From: JACCQS01 sp050999295 | Lineage (GTDB): Bacteria; Actinomycetota; Actinomycetes; Mycobacteriales; Geodermatophilaceae | NCBI GenBank assembly: GCA_050999295.1 | Contig: JBPCPI010000106.1 | Span: forward strand, 1 to 41,641 | Reading direction: 5' to 3' | DNA: 41,641 nt | Shown: in pieces, positions 32,203 to 40,121 of the stretch | How the letters are laid out: every line of letters begins with the position of its first letter | How positions within the stretch are numbered: the first letter of the stretch is position 1 | Notes under the pieces: generated by a model | The model's database searches: none | Told to the model about the DNA's origin: nothing | The model's input: the letters and a program-made list of their open reading frames with translations, nothing else | Program-made: the position numbers and the translations under genes

Positions 32203-34377
32203 TCACGCACCCAGGATGCGGCACTCCGCGAGGGCTGCCTGGAAGCCACCGTTCGAATCGACCAGGCGGACGAACCAGATGATCACGAACCGGGCGCGTA
32301 CGGGTTCGGCCAGCTCAACCGAGCCGGTTTCCGCGAACGGGTCCAGGGTGCCGACCACCGGATAGCTGTCCAGTGCGGCGTCCGGAGCGGCGCCGACCCG
32401 AACCTCGACGGCGCTGCCGGGCATGTTCGTTGCCAACTCGATCGTGCTGATCGCGTACTCCTGACCCAGGTCGAAGATCAGGCCGACGCCGGGTTTTAGG
32501 TTCCCGAACTCGGGGGTGCTCTGGTAGGTCAAAGTAGTCCAGGCCGAACCTGCATCCCCGTCGTAGGCAAGGCCGACCTCGTCGTCGTGCTCGGGGCCGC
32601 CGTCGCCGAAGGGGTTGAACACCGCCACGCTAACCTGTGCCAGCGCGGCGGGACTGGCCGGCGGCTCGCCCTCGGTGGCTTGATCCCCGGTCTCCGTAGG
32701 CACCTCGCTCAACGAGGACTCCACGGGCGGCAAGACCGCTCCGCTGCTGTCGTCGGTCACAGCGTCGCTGAACTGCTTGCCGGCCACGACAGCCAACACC
32801 ACGATGAGCACCAGGGCAACGACGGGCACGGCGTAGAGCAGCACCTTGCGCTGGGTTGGGCTTCCCTCGAAGAAGCCGCTGGCCGGATGGTCAGCACTGT
32901 CGTCGTAGCTACCCCACGTCCCGGTGTCCTCCCACGGGTAGTCGTCCTCGCCGGTGTCGCTTGCGGTGTCGGAGGTAGAGCCGCGGAACGCGCTGAGCAC
33001 GGAACTGCGCTCGAGGTCAGCCGACGAGTCGCTGCGCACCGCACGGCGACTGCCGACCAGCGCGGGCGCGTCGACGGTCGATGTGGGTGCTGCAGGCGGA
33101 GGCGGGGCAACCGGTGCCGACGCGGCGACCTGGACTGGTGCGACCGGTGCGATCGGTGCTCGACCCACCGGAATCTCATCGGTGGTCCGGGGGCTCGCAC
33201 TGCCGGGACCAGCTGAGTTGCGCGCTCCTGGAGGCTCGGCAAGGTCTGTCGGATTCCGGGCCGAGGGCGTGCGGCTCTTAGCCGGCGCAACCGCCGCCGG
33301 AGCGGCAGCCTTCGAAGGCGCGTCGCTCCTCGCCGCTCTCGGGCCGATCGGAATGGCGACGGTCGGCGGTGCCTCGACCGGACTCTTGGCCGTCGCCGCC
33401 GTCGCCGCGACGACGGGGGGGATCTTCCGCGCTGGCTTGGCCCGACCGGTGGATGTCGCCGCCTTTGTGGGGATCGGAATGGCGACGGTGCGCGATGCTG
33501 TCGGCGCGCCGGAGCGGCCACCGCCGCCCCGGCCGCGCGGGAGGTCGCCGTCGGCCGACCGCCTGACTGCTGGGGAGGGTCGCGCCGAGGCGGTGCCGTC
33601 AGCCTGCGGCTGGCTGGTCGGGTCCGGGCCGCTTGGCCGGCCGCCGGTACGTCCGGCGCGGGGCTTGGGCGGGGACTGCTGGCGCTCTCGCGGTCGCAGG
33701 ACCGCTGCAAAGGCCGCGGCACTGCCCAGCTGCCGACCGGGGTCGGTGTCCAACGCCCGCTGGCAGAGCACAGCGAGATCCCGAGGAACGCTCCGGGGCA
33801 GATGTTCGGTCACGTCGGCGACGTCGTGGTCGGGCTGCTCGCCGGTCAGAGCGGCGTAGAGCAGTTGGCCTAGTTGCTGGATGTCCCCACGTTCGTCGGC
33901 GAACAAGGCAGGCACGGCGCAGACGGTGACCGCTGCTTTGTCCCGCAGCATCACGCGCTCGGGGCGCAGGCCCCCGATCGGCAGTCCGGCATGGTGGGCC
34001 GCGGTGATCGCCTCAGCCACATCTCCGAGGGTCTTGCGGGCGATGGCCGGGCTGAGCGGACCCTGCGTCTTGAGGGTGTCTGCCAGCGACGTGCCCTCGA
34101 TCCATTCGCAGACGACAATCGCGTACTCGCCGTGGTCGACCGCCTCGTAGACCACTCCGAGGCCGGGGTGGGCGATCATGCTCATCTCCAGCGCCCGGTC
34201 CATGAACAGCCTCGCGGAGTTGCCCCCGGGCGTGATCACCCGCAGCACCACATCGCGCTCGACGAGGGTGTCCCGCGCATGCCAGGTCGCCACCTTGCCG
34301 CCGGCGAAGCGCTCATCGGCCCCAAAGGGCGCAACGAGGGAATACCGCCCCCCGACGGGCGGATCGCCTACCCGCAC
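32203..34377 (-). CDS. Transmembrane pseudokinase with discoidin-like extracellular domain
   Basis: The protein matches the C-terminal half of mycobacterial MviN (Rv3910), whose pseudokinase domain, once phosphorylated by PknB, binds the FHA protein FhaA and restrains peptidoglycan synthesis. The 724 residues have a kinase-like domain (about 10-230). The ATP-anchoring Lys is Arg46 (DVVLRVI), the HRD Asp is missing (PIGGLRPERVML), and DFG is absent. A long Pro/Ala/Ser/Arg-rich linker follows, then a single transmembrane helix (VLLYAVPVVALVLIVVLAVV, about 520-543). The extracellular C-terminal domain (AYDGDAGSAWTTLTYQS, then GVGLIFDLGQEYAISTIELA) resembles F5/8 type C folds. In this genome it is a separate gene, 69 bp after murJ. 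Confidence 0.88.
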   Translation of the reverse strand: MRVGDPPVGGRYSLVAPFGADERFAGGKVATWHARDTLVERDVVLRVITPGGNSARLFMDRALEMSMIAHPGLGVVYEAVDHGEYAIVVCEWIEGTSLADTLKTQGPLSPAIARKTLGDVAEAITAAHHAGLPIGGLRPERVMLRDKAAVTVCAVPALFADERGDIQQLGQLLYAALTGEQPDHDVADVTEHLPRSVPRDLAVLCQRALDTDPGRQLGSAAAFAAVLRPRERQQSPPKPRAGRTGGRPSGPDPTSQPQADGTASARPSPAVRRSADGDLPRGRGGGGRSGAPTASRTVAIPIPTKAATSTGRAKPARKIPPVVAATAATAKSPVEAPPTVAIPIGPRAARSDAPSKAAAPAAVAPAKSRTPSARNPTDLAEPPGARNSAGPGSASPRTTDEIPVGRAPIAPVAPVQVAASAPVAPPPPAAPTSTVDAPALVGSRRAVRSDSSADLERSSVLSAFRGSTSDTASDTGEDDYPWEDTGTWGSYDDSADHPASGFFEGSPTQRKVLLYAVPVVALVLIVVLAVVAGKQFSDAVTDDSSGAVLPPVESSLSEVPTETGDQATEGEPPASPAALAQVSVAVFNPFGDGGPEHDDEVGLAYDGDAGSAWTTLTYQSTPEFGNLKPGVGLIFDLGQEYAISTIELATNMPGSAVEVRVGAAPDAALDSYPVVGTLDPFAETGSVELAEPVRARFVIIWFVRLVDSNGGFQAALAECRILGA

Positions 34378-34446
34378 CTCGTCTGTCCCTTCCCAGTCAC
34401 TGGACCCTTCCCCCTGACTGAGCAGTATCCGCCCGCCCGGCTCCGT

Positions 34447-36333
34447 TCACCCACCGGTCCCCCGCCGTAGACCAGCCACGGTGTCCCGGATGTCCGGTTG
34501 CCGCGTCAGCCACAGGCCGAGGCCTACCACTGTGCCCACGACGACGCTACCTATTCCCACGACCATCAGCGACCGCAGCGGGCTGTCCGCATCGGGCAGT
34601 AGCACCGACACCAGCCCGAAGGCCGCGCCGGCACCCACGGCGGCCAGTCCCAGGACTACCGCGCCGGTACGCAGGATCCGCCAGGTGTCCACGTGGCCGA
34701 ACTTTCGGTGCAGCAGGGTTTGGCCGACGACGGCGCCGACACAGAAGCTCAAGGCGTTGACCGCGCCGAGTGCCGGGACAACGTCTTCCGGTTCGACCAG
34801 CACTGACACCAGGACGGCGACCGGGATGCGTACTGAGACCATGACGAGATTGATCATGGTGGGCGTACGGGCATCCTTCAGTGCGTAGAAGACCCGCATG
34901 TGCAGCAGGGTCAGGGCGAAGGGAACCAGCCCGATCGCGTTCAGGGCCAGGGCGAACCCGACGGTACGAGCATCGTCGATGCCGACCCGGCCGTACGCGA
35001 AGACGGCGATGGCGACGTTGGGCCCGAAGGCGATGAACAGGGCCGCGACCGGGATCAGGCCCAGGCTGGTCAGCCGGGCACCGAGGGAGAGGTCGCGAAT
35101 CAGGCCGGGCGTGTCCCCACGCGCGGCTGCCCGGCTCATCCGGGGATGTAGCGCGGTGAGCAGGGCCACCCCCAGCACGCCGTACGGCAGCTGGAAGAGC
35201 AGATTCGCGCTGGCGTACGCGTTGGAGCCCAGCCCGCCCTCGCGGGCGGCGGTGTTGGCCAGATTCGTGAACACGATCAGGCTGACCTGGCTGATCGCGA
35301 CGTAGCCGAGCAACCAGGCACCGAGTCGGCGGATCTCGCCCAGCCCGGCGCCCTTCCAATCGCCGCGAAAGCGCAGAGGTACGCCGACCCGTCGCAGAGC
35401 CGGCATCAGGATCAGGGCCTGCGCGGCGATGCCAAGGGTGGTCCCCACCCCCAGTAGGTAGATCTCGGCGGTCGTGATCGTGCCGGGGGTGAGTGGCCCG
35501 GTCCCCCTGATCGCGATGAACAGGAACCCGACGGCGATCACGATCAGGTTGTTCAGGACCGGCGCCCAGGCCGGCGGGCCAAAGGCGTTACGGGTGTTCA
35601 GGATCGAGGTCGCTACCGCGCCGATGCCATAGAAGATGATCTCCAGCAACAGAATGCGGGCCAGGGTGTTGGCCAGCGCGACCTGGTCGGTGTCGCCGCG
35701 GATGCCGTACGCCCAGGTCAGCACCGGGGCGGCGAGCACCGCCAGCGCCGTGCCGACGACGACCAGCAGGGTGATCAGGCTCAGCAGCCGCTGCGCGTAG
35801 GCGACTCCGGCATCGGCGTCATGTTCCTGGGCGCGGACGAGCAGCGGTACGACGACCGAGGTCAGCACGCCGCCGATGAGCAGCTCGTAGATGATGTTGG
35901 GCAGGATGTTGGCCGTCGTGTAGGCATCCCCGACGAGGCCGAAGCCGATGGCCGCCGCGAGAACCGCGGCCTTGAGCGCACCGGTGACCCTTGAGACGGC
36001 CGTGGCCACCGCCATCGTTCCGGCGGCCCGGAGCAGCCGCGGACCGCCGGAGACCACCGGCTCCCGCTCGTCGGCGGGTGCGGGCATGGTCATGGTCAGC
36101 GACTCGCCCGGCAGTGACTCCGGAGCCTCCACCTGCCAGGACCGGAGCGGTCGCGGTGGCGGGACCGGGGGCGGGTACTGCGGGATCTCGTCGGCCACCG
36201 CGGAGGGCGGCACGGGCGGCGGGACGGACGCCGGTACGGGCGGCAGCGCCGAAGGTAGGGCCGGTAGCAACTGAGTGGCTGGGGGATCCGGGTCGGGAAC
36301 GGGTTCGGATCCGCCCGGTTGCCTTGTCGTCAT
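34447..36333 (-). CDS. murJ: Lipid II flippase MurJ (MviN)
   Basis: MurJ moves lipid II across the cytoplasmic membrane for peptidoglycan assembly. The 628-residue protein has a Pro-rich cytoplasmic N-terminus of about 95 residues. A MurJ domain with about 14 transmembrane helices starts near residue 98 (LLRAAGTMAVATAVSRVTGA). Other marks are DAYTTANILPNIIYELLIGG with the conserved charged cavity region, FGPPAWAPVLNNL, LLFQLPYGVLGVALLTALHP and YALKDARTPTMINL. ATG 36333 overlaps the stop of the upstream DUF6049 gene (ATGA), so the two are translationally coupled. Unlike the mycobacterial protein it ends after the membrane domain, the pseudokinase being encoded by the next gene. Confidence 0.95.
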   Translation of the reverse strand: MTTRQPGGSEPVPDPDPPATQLLPALPSALPPVPASVPPPVPPSAVADEIPQYPPPVPPPRPLRSWQVEAPESLPGESLTMTMPAPADEREPVVSGGPRLLRAAGTMAVATAVSRVTGALKAAVLAAAIGFGLVGDAYTTANILPNIIYELLIGGVLTSVVVPLLVRAQEHDADAGVAYAQRLLSLITLLVVVGTALAVLAAPVLTWAYGIRGDTDQVALANTLARILLLEIIFYGIGAVATSILNTRNAFGPPAWAPVLNNLIVIAVGFLFIAIRGTGPLTPGTITTAEIYLLGVGTTLGIAAQALILMPALRRVGVPLRFRGDWKGAGLGEIRRLGAWLLGYVAISQVSLIVFTNLANTAAREGGLGSNAYASANLLFQLPYGVLGVALLTALHPRMSRAAARGDTPGLIRDLSLGARLTSLGLIPVAALFIAFGPNVAIAVFAYGRVGIDDARTVGFALALNAIGLVPFALTLLHMRVFYALKDARTPTMINLVMVSVRIPVAVLVSVLVEPEDVVPALGAVNALSFCVGAVVGQTLLHRKFGHVDTWRILRTGAVVLGLAAVGAGAAFGLVSVLLPDADSPLRSLMVVGIGSVVVGTVVGLGLWLTRQPDIRDTVAGLRRGTGG

Positions 36334-38537
36334 ACCGGGCTTTTCCGGGGTGGGTCGACGAGAATGCCCCCGGTTCCCCCGGTTTCCCCGGTAGCTGGGC
36401 CCTCCGAGTCGGTCGTAACGCCGCCGGCTGCCGCGCTTCGCCGCCGCCGCCAGTACTTGACCGAGCGGCGGGCGAACAGCAGGACCAGCAGGGCACCTGC
36501 CCCGAACGTGATCGCCAGGGCCACTGGCCCGTACACGGTGCTCTGGACCTGCAGTTGGATCGGGGCGCCCAGTGGCGATCCGGCCGGAGTGTTGACCGTG
36601 GCGATCACCGTGAAACTTCCCGAACGCTCGACGTTGGCCGGGATCGAGATGATCGTGTTCGTCTGGGCCGGCAACTCCTGGACCACAGTGGTCGTTGTCA
36701 CGCCGGGTGCCCCGCGCGGTGCCAACGCAACCGTTACCTGGACCGGGAAGGGGTTGCTGTTGACCACAGTGAGAACCAGGGGCGCGTCGGCCGAGGCCAA
36801 GCTGTAGGTCCCGTTTGCCGGCGGGACGATTCCGACCGTGGCCCGTAGGGCGCTGACAGCAGCCACGGCGTCGAAGACAGCGGCCTGGCCGGGTAGGGAG
36901 TTCGGCCCGCGGTTGCCTGCGGCGGCGCGCGCCAGGGCCCGGTCGAGCAGCAGCAGGTCGGTGTCCGGATCGGTCATTGCGGTGGCGAAATCGTCGCGGG
37001 CCAGCATGGCACCCAGAAGGGCGGTCAACTGCGGCCCGGGGATCACGTTGGTGTTCGGGGCTGGGGAGATCAGCGTACGCGCGGCCGGCTCGGCGACCGC
37101 CGCCGCGAGGTCGGGCAGCAGCCCAGTGCCCAGCCACGGTTGACCGAAGGCGGCATTCATCATGAGTGCGGCGGTTGCCGGTTCGAAGTCCCGCGGGGCG
37201 GCGATCAACAGCTGCCTGGCGCGGGTCGGAGCCTCGGCAGCGATGACGACGAGCTCGGCCAGGAAACGCTGCTCGGTCAACGCCTCCATGCCGGGCTCGG
37301 AGATGTCTACCTGCGACAGCTGACTGAGCAGGTGATCCGCGGTCAGCGCGCTGATCGGCCCGGACTGCGTCTGGATCGTGCTGACCGCGTCGAGAGTCGG
37401 GCCGTCCGGTTGCGGGACAAAGGTCAGCAGTTCGTCGGCGACGACCTGGGTCACCCCGTGCTCGGCGAGCAGGTCCAGAACGGCTGGGTCGGCGGCGCCC
37501 CCGCTCGGCGGCCAGGCGAAGCTCAGATCCGGTGCCACGCCGAGGATCTGCTCGACGAGATCACCCGCCGTCCCGTCGGGCAGCAACCGCTCGACTGCCG
37601 CGCCTTGACCCTCGGAGATGAATGTGGCCAGGTCAGGGTCGGCGTACGGCAGGGAAATGACGGGCAGGCGGGCGGCGAGCGCGCTGAGCCGAGCCAGCCA
37701 GTTGGCTGCCTCGGCACTCCCGACCGACGAGGTCTGCTGCTGGCCCTCGAGGAACAACTGGTAGTCGCCACCGGCCAGAACCCGTACCGCTTCCAGCAGT
37801 TCCGGATCGACCGCAATAGTCACCGGTCGAGGTGGCGGGGGGGCCAAACCATTCGGTGCGGGCGAGCCTTCGAGTGCAGTCAGGGCCCGGTCCAACCGGC
37901 CACCAGAACTCAGCGAGGTGGCGAGACTGATCCCGGTGAAGGCGCCGGCGGCGTTGCGTTCCGGCGGCGCGACGAGTGGCCACAGCCAGGACAGCTGGGT
38001 CGTCGCCGTCGGCGGCTGGATGAGGTAGGGCAACAGGACCACCTGCTCGCCCACCCGGCTCTCCGGATCCGACCCGGCCCGACCGTTGACGTTGACCAGC
38101 AACGGATAGGCACCGCTGCCGGTCAGCCCCAGCGCCTCCGGCGTGGTCGTGTAGGTGAACGGCAGCACACCTCTGGCCGCCAATGGCTCGGACAGCGCCT
38201 GGAAGGTGGTCCTGGAATCATTCACCTCCACCGGGTCGGAATCGTTGTCGGCCAGCTCGGTTCGGCTCTGCAGTACGGCGCCGCGCTGCAGCCGTACGGT
38301 CAGATCGGTGATCGGGGCATCGATCGTGTTCACCAGGACCGCGCTGACCTCGATCTCCGTACCGGGTGCGCTGATACTCGGGTTGATCCCCACGATGGCG
38401 ATCTCCACCGGGCGGTCGCCAGGAGCGGCCTGAGCCGGCCGCGCCAACCCCAGCGCCACCAACAACTGCCCGGCGATCAACAGCGCAACCAGCGCGACCG
38501 AAGAACCGGCCGAGCGCGGGGAGTGCGGGGACTTCAC
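36330..38537 (-). CDS. DUF6049-family secreted, membrane-anchored protein
   Basis: This is the counterpart of mycobacterial Rv3909, found between the Nudix and murJ genes; its role is unknown, probably in envelope assembly. The 735-residue protein starts at GTG 38537. It has a signal peptide (VALVALLIAGQLLVALGLAR with an AQA cleavage region), then a large extracytoplasmic part of about 620 residues. That part begins with an Ig-like fold (RPVEIAIVGINPSISAPGTE), has a central TIM-barrel-like part with repeated Asp/Glu/Pro motifs, and ends with a second beta-rich domain (TYSLASADAPLVLTVVNSN). One transmembrane helix (YGPVALAITFGAGALLVLLF) and a basic cytoplasmic tail follow. The frame extends upstream into the Nudix gene but reads as noise there. 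Confidence 0.88.
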   Translation of the reverse strand: MKSPHSPRSAGSSVALVALLIAGQLLVALGLARPAQAAPGDRPVEIAIVGINPSISAPGTEIEVSAVLVNTIDAPITDLTVRLQRGAVLQSRTELADNDSDPVEVNDSRTTFQALSEPLAARGVLPFTYTTTPEALGLTGSGAYPLLVNVNGRAGSDPESRVGEQVVLLPYLIQPPTATTQLSWLWPLVAPPERNAAGAFTGISLATSLSSGGRLDRALTALEGSPAPNGLAPPPPRPVTIAVDPELLEAVRVLAGGDYQLFLEGQQQTSSVGSAEAANWLARLSALAARLPVISLPYADPDLATFISEGQGAAVERLLPDGTAGDLVEQILGVAPDLSFAWPPSGGAADPAVLDLLAEHGVTQVVADELLTFVPQPDGPTLDAVSTIQTQSGPISALTADHLLSQLSQVDISEPGMEALTEQRFLAELVVIAAEAPTRARQLLIAAPRDFEPATAALMMNAAFGQPWLGTGLLPDLAAAVAEPAARTLISPAPNTNVIPGPQLTALLGAMLARDDFATAMTDPDTDLLLLDRALARAAAGNRGPNSLPGQAAVFDAVAAVSALRATVGIVPPANGTYSLASADAPLVLTVVNSNPFPVQVTVALAPRGAPGVTTTTVVQELPAQTNTIISIPANVERSGSFTVIATVNTPAGSPLGAPIQLQVQSTVYGPVALAITFGAGALLVLLFARRSVKYWRRRRSAAAGGVTTDSEGPATGETGGTGGILVDPPRKSPV

Positions 38538-38556
38538 GCGGGGACTACCGCCGAGG

Positions 38557-39030
38557 TCACGCGCTGTCCGCGAGCAGGCGAGGTGCCCGCTCGGCGAGGG
38601 CCCGTTCGTCGGCGTAGGCCAGCCGCGCCGACAGATCCGAGAGCGGAACCCAGGCGACCTCGTTGACCTCGATGTCCTCATCGGACAGCGCGCCCCCGAC
38701 CGCCCGCAGGAGGAAATGATGAACGGTCTTGTGTACGCGTCGACCGTCGGCGACGAACCAGAAGTCGATCACGCCCAGGGGCGCGAGGATCTCACCGACG
38801 ATGCCGGTCTCCTCGGCGACCTCGCGGATGGCCGCGTCCTCAGGGGACTCGCCGGATTCGATGTGCCCCTTGGGTAGCGACCACAGCAGACGGCCCCTGC
38901 GGTCGATCCGTCCGATCAGCGCGGCGGCCGGAACGTCACGGTCGGCGTCCACGACGAGCCCGCCGGCCGAGGTCTCATCGACACGGCGCAGCCGGCGCGC
39001 GGGTCGAGTCGACTTGCCACGGCTGGGCAT
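38557..39030 (-). CDS. Nudix hydrolase (MutT4-like)
   Basis: This Nudix hydrolase cleaves nucleoside diphosphates linked to another moiety; the substrate is not determined. The 157 residues carry the complete Nudix box at residues 55-77 (G-x5-E-x7-REVAEETG), with the preceding LLWSLPKG. It resembles M. tuberculosis MutT4 (Rv3908), which occupies the same place next to Rv3909. The N-terminus is basic (SRGKSTRPARRLRR). It starts at ATG 39030 and ends 19 bp before the DUF6049 start, so it probably heads that operon. Confidence 0.93.
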   Translation of the reverse strand: MPSRGKSTRPARRLRRVDETSAGGLVVDADRDVPAAALIGRIDRRGRLLWSLPKGHIESGESPEDAAIREVAEETGIVGEILAPLGVIDFWFVADGRRVHKTVHHFLLRAVGGALSDEDIEVNEVAWVPLSDLSARLAYADERALAERAPRLLADSA

Positions 39031-39055
39031 TCGTTGAGGGTAGCGCGGCAGGTGA

Positions 39056-40057
39056 TCACATCCTTGACGCGTCGCTGAACGCGGGCGCGGCGCTGGAATC
39101 TCCGCGGGGCAGGTACCGATCGCGCAGGGCGGCGGTGGTCTGCGCTGGGAGGACGTTGGCCGCCAGGAGTTCCTCGAGGGTCACCGAGGAGAACGTCGAA
39201 GAGTCCACCAGGAGGTCCCGGTATCGGGCGCACGCGTCGGCGACGCTCGAGTTCCCGGCCGGATGCAGGACGACGTAGCGGCCCCAGTTCCACCTTCGGC
39301 TGGCGTGCTGGGGTATCGAGAGCAGCAGCAGGTGCTCGAGCCACATCTCGGCGAGATCGCTCCCGTTGACCGCGTTGATCGCATCTGGCCTGAAGGCGCC
39401 CGACCTCTCGAAGACCTCCAGGTAGCGCCAGAAGTTGCTCGGCTTCGGGGTCTCGCGCTTGACCCGCTCGTGGTAGTTGGTGTCGAGGGCGACGATCCCT
39501 TGTCCGCCGTCGTCGAGGTCGAGCACGAACGCCGCATCGAAGGCCCGCAGGCTGTTGAGGTAAGCCGCATCGATGCGGCCCGGCGAGTGTGCGAAACGAA
39601 CCTCACACACGGTGCCAGGCGGGTCCGGCCACCAGGTGTGGACGGCCCGGTCGGCCATCGCGAGGTCGGCGGTCAGGTCGCCGAAGAGGTTGAAGGCCAA
39701 CGCCGCCGATGACAGGAGGTCGGCCCACAGCCGCTGGTGATCGAAGCTCTGGTGCGCCTCGATGACCGACGTTCGGGCCTGCACTGCGTCGAGTGCGGCG
39801 GCGGTGAGGAAGTTCGCGCCGGTCTGTTTGGCGTAGGCGAGCGGCAGGCGGCTCCCGACCAGTCGCGCCGGCCCAGCGTCGGGTCGCGGTGCGATCGGCT
39901 GCGATCCGATGGGGTGCCCGTTGGCCTCGCGCCACTGGGCCTGGTGGTAGCGCACCCTCCGGCGGAACCTGGTCATCTCCGGGCGCCGCGGCACCCGATC
40001 GTCGTTTTCCCAGCAGTGCGCCGCCTCGAGCTCTTGCCTGGTGGGGGTCGCGGCCAC
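39056..40057 (-). CDS. PGN_0703-like putative nuclease
   Basis: The 333-residue protein resembles the PGN_0703 group of putative restriction endonucleases (PD-(D/E)XK fold). This rests on FRRRVRYHQAQWREANG, then LLSSAALAFNLFGDL, then MWLEHLLLLSIPQHASRRW, then GRYVVLHPAGNSSVADACAR and RYRDLL. A candidate catalytic segment is FDAAFVLDLDDGGQGIVALD followed by TNYHER. Asp174 and Asp192 would be metal ligands, but the expected Lys two residues on is Asn194, which may make it inactive if I align it correctly. It has no methyltransferase partner, no transmembrane segment and no signal peptide. It is inserted between the Nudix gene and pcnA, where mycobacteria have no such gene. The start is GTG 40057. 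Confidence 0.65.
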   Translation of the reverse strand: MAATPTRQELEAAHCWENDDRVPRRPEMTRFRRRVRYHQAQWREANGHPIGSQPIAPRPDAGPARLVGSRLPLAYAKQTGANFLTAAALDAVQARTSVIEAHQSFDHQRLWADLLSSAALAFNLFGDLTADLAMADRAVHTWWPDPPGTVCEVRFAHSPGRIDAAYLNSLRAFDAAFVLDLDDGGQGIVALDTNYHERVKRETPKPSNFWRYLEVFERSGAFRPDAINAVNGSDLAEMWLEHLLLLSIPQHASRRWNWGRYVVLHPAGNSSVADACARYRDLLVDSSTFSSVTLEELLAANVLPAQTTAALRDRYLPRGDSSAAPAFSDASRM

Positions 40058-40065
40058 GGCGACAT

Positions 40066-40084
40066 CGTAGAGTCGACCTCTACG
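40066..40084. promoter_or_regulatory. Inverted repeat in the nuclease-pcnA divergent gap
   Basis: CGTAGAG-N5-CTCTACG is a perfect 7-bp inverted repeat, 8 bp upstream of the start of the nuclease-like gene and 37 bp upstream of pcnA. Its size and place fit an operator for a dimeric repressor of the nuclease-like gene, though no regulator is encoded next to it. Confidence 0.45.
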
Positions 40085-40107
40085 AGGTGGCCGCGGACGA
40101 ACCCCAC

Positions 40108-40113
40108 TACTCT
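40108..40113 (+). promoter_or_regulatory. Candidate -10 box of pcnA (leaderless)
   Basis: TACTCT matches TANNNT and ends 8 nt before the pcnA GTG, which has no ribosome-binding site. A leaderless or nearly leaderless message is suggested. Confidence 0.4.
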
Positions 40114-40121
40114 GGCCGGTC

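Noticed and set aside
37140..38666. 508-codon open frame on the plus strand
   Set aside because: Antisense shadow of the DUF6049 gene, which has a signal peptide and membrane anchor in the right places.
39056..40057. Calling the nuclease-like gene part of a restriction-modification system
   Set aside because: No methyltransferase or specificity gene is adjacent and the active-site Lys appears missing.
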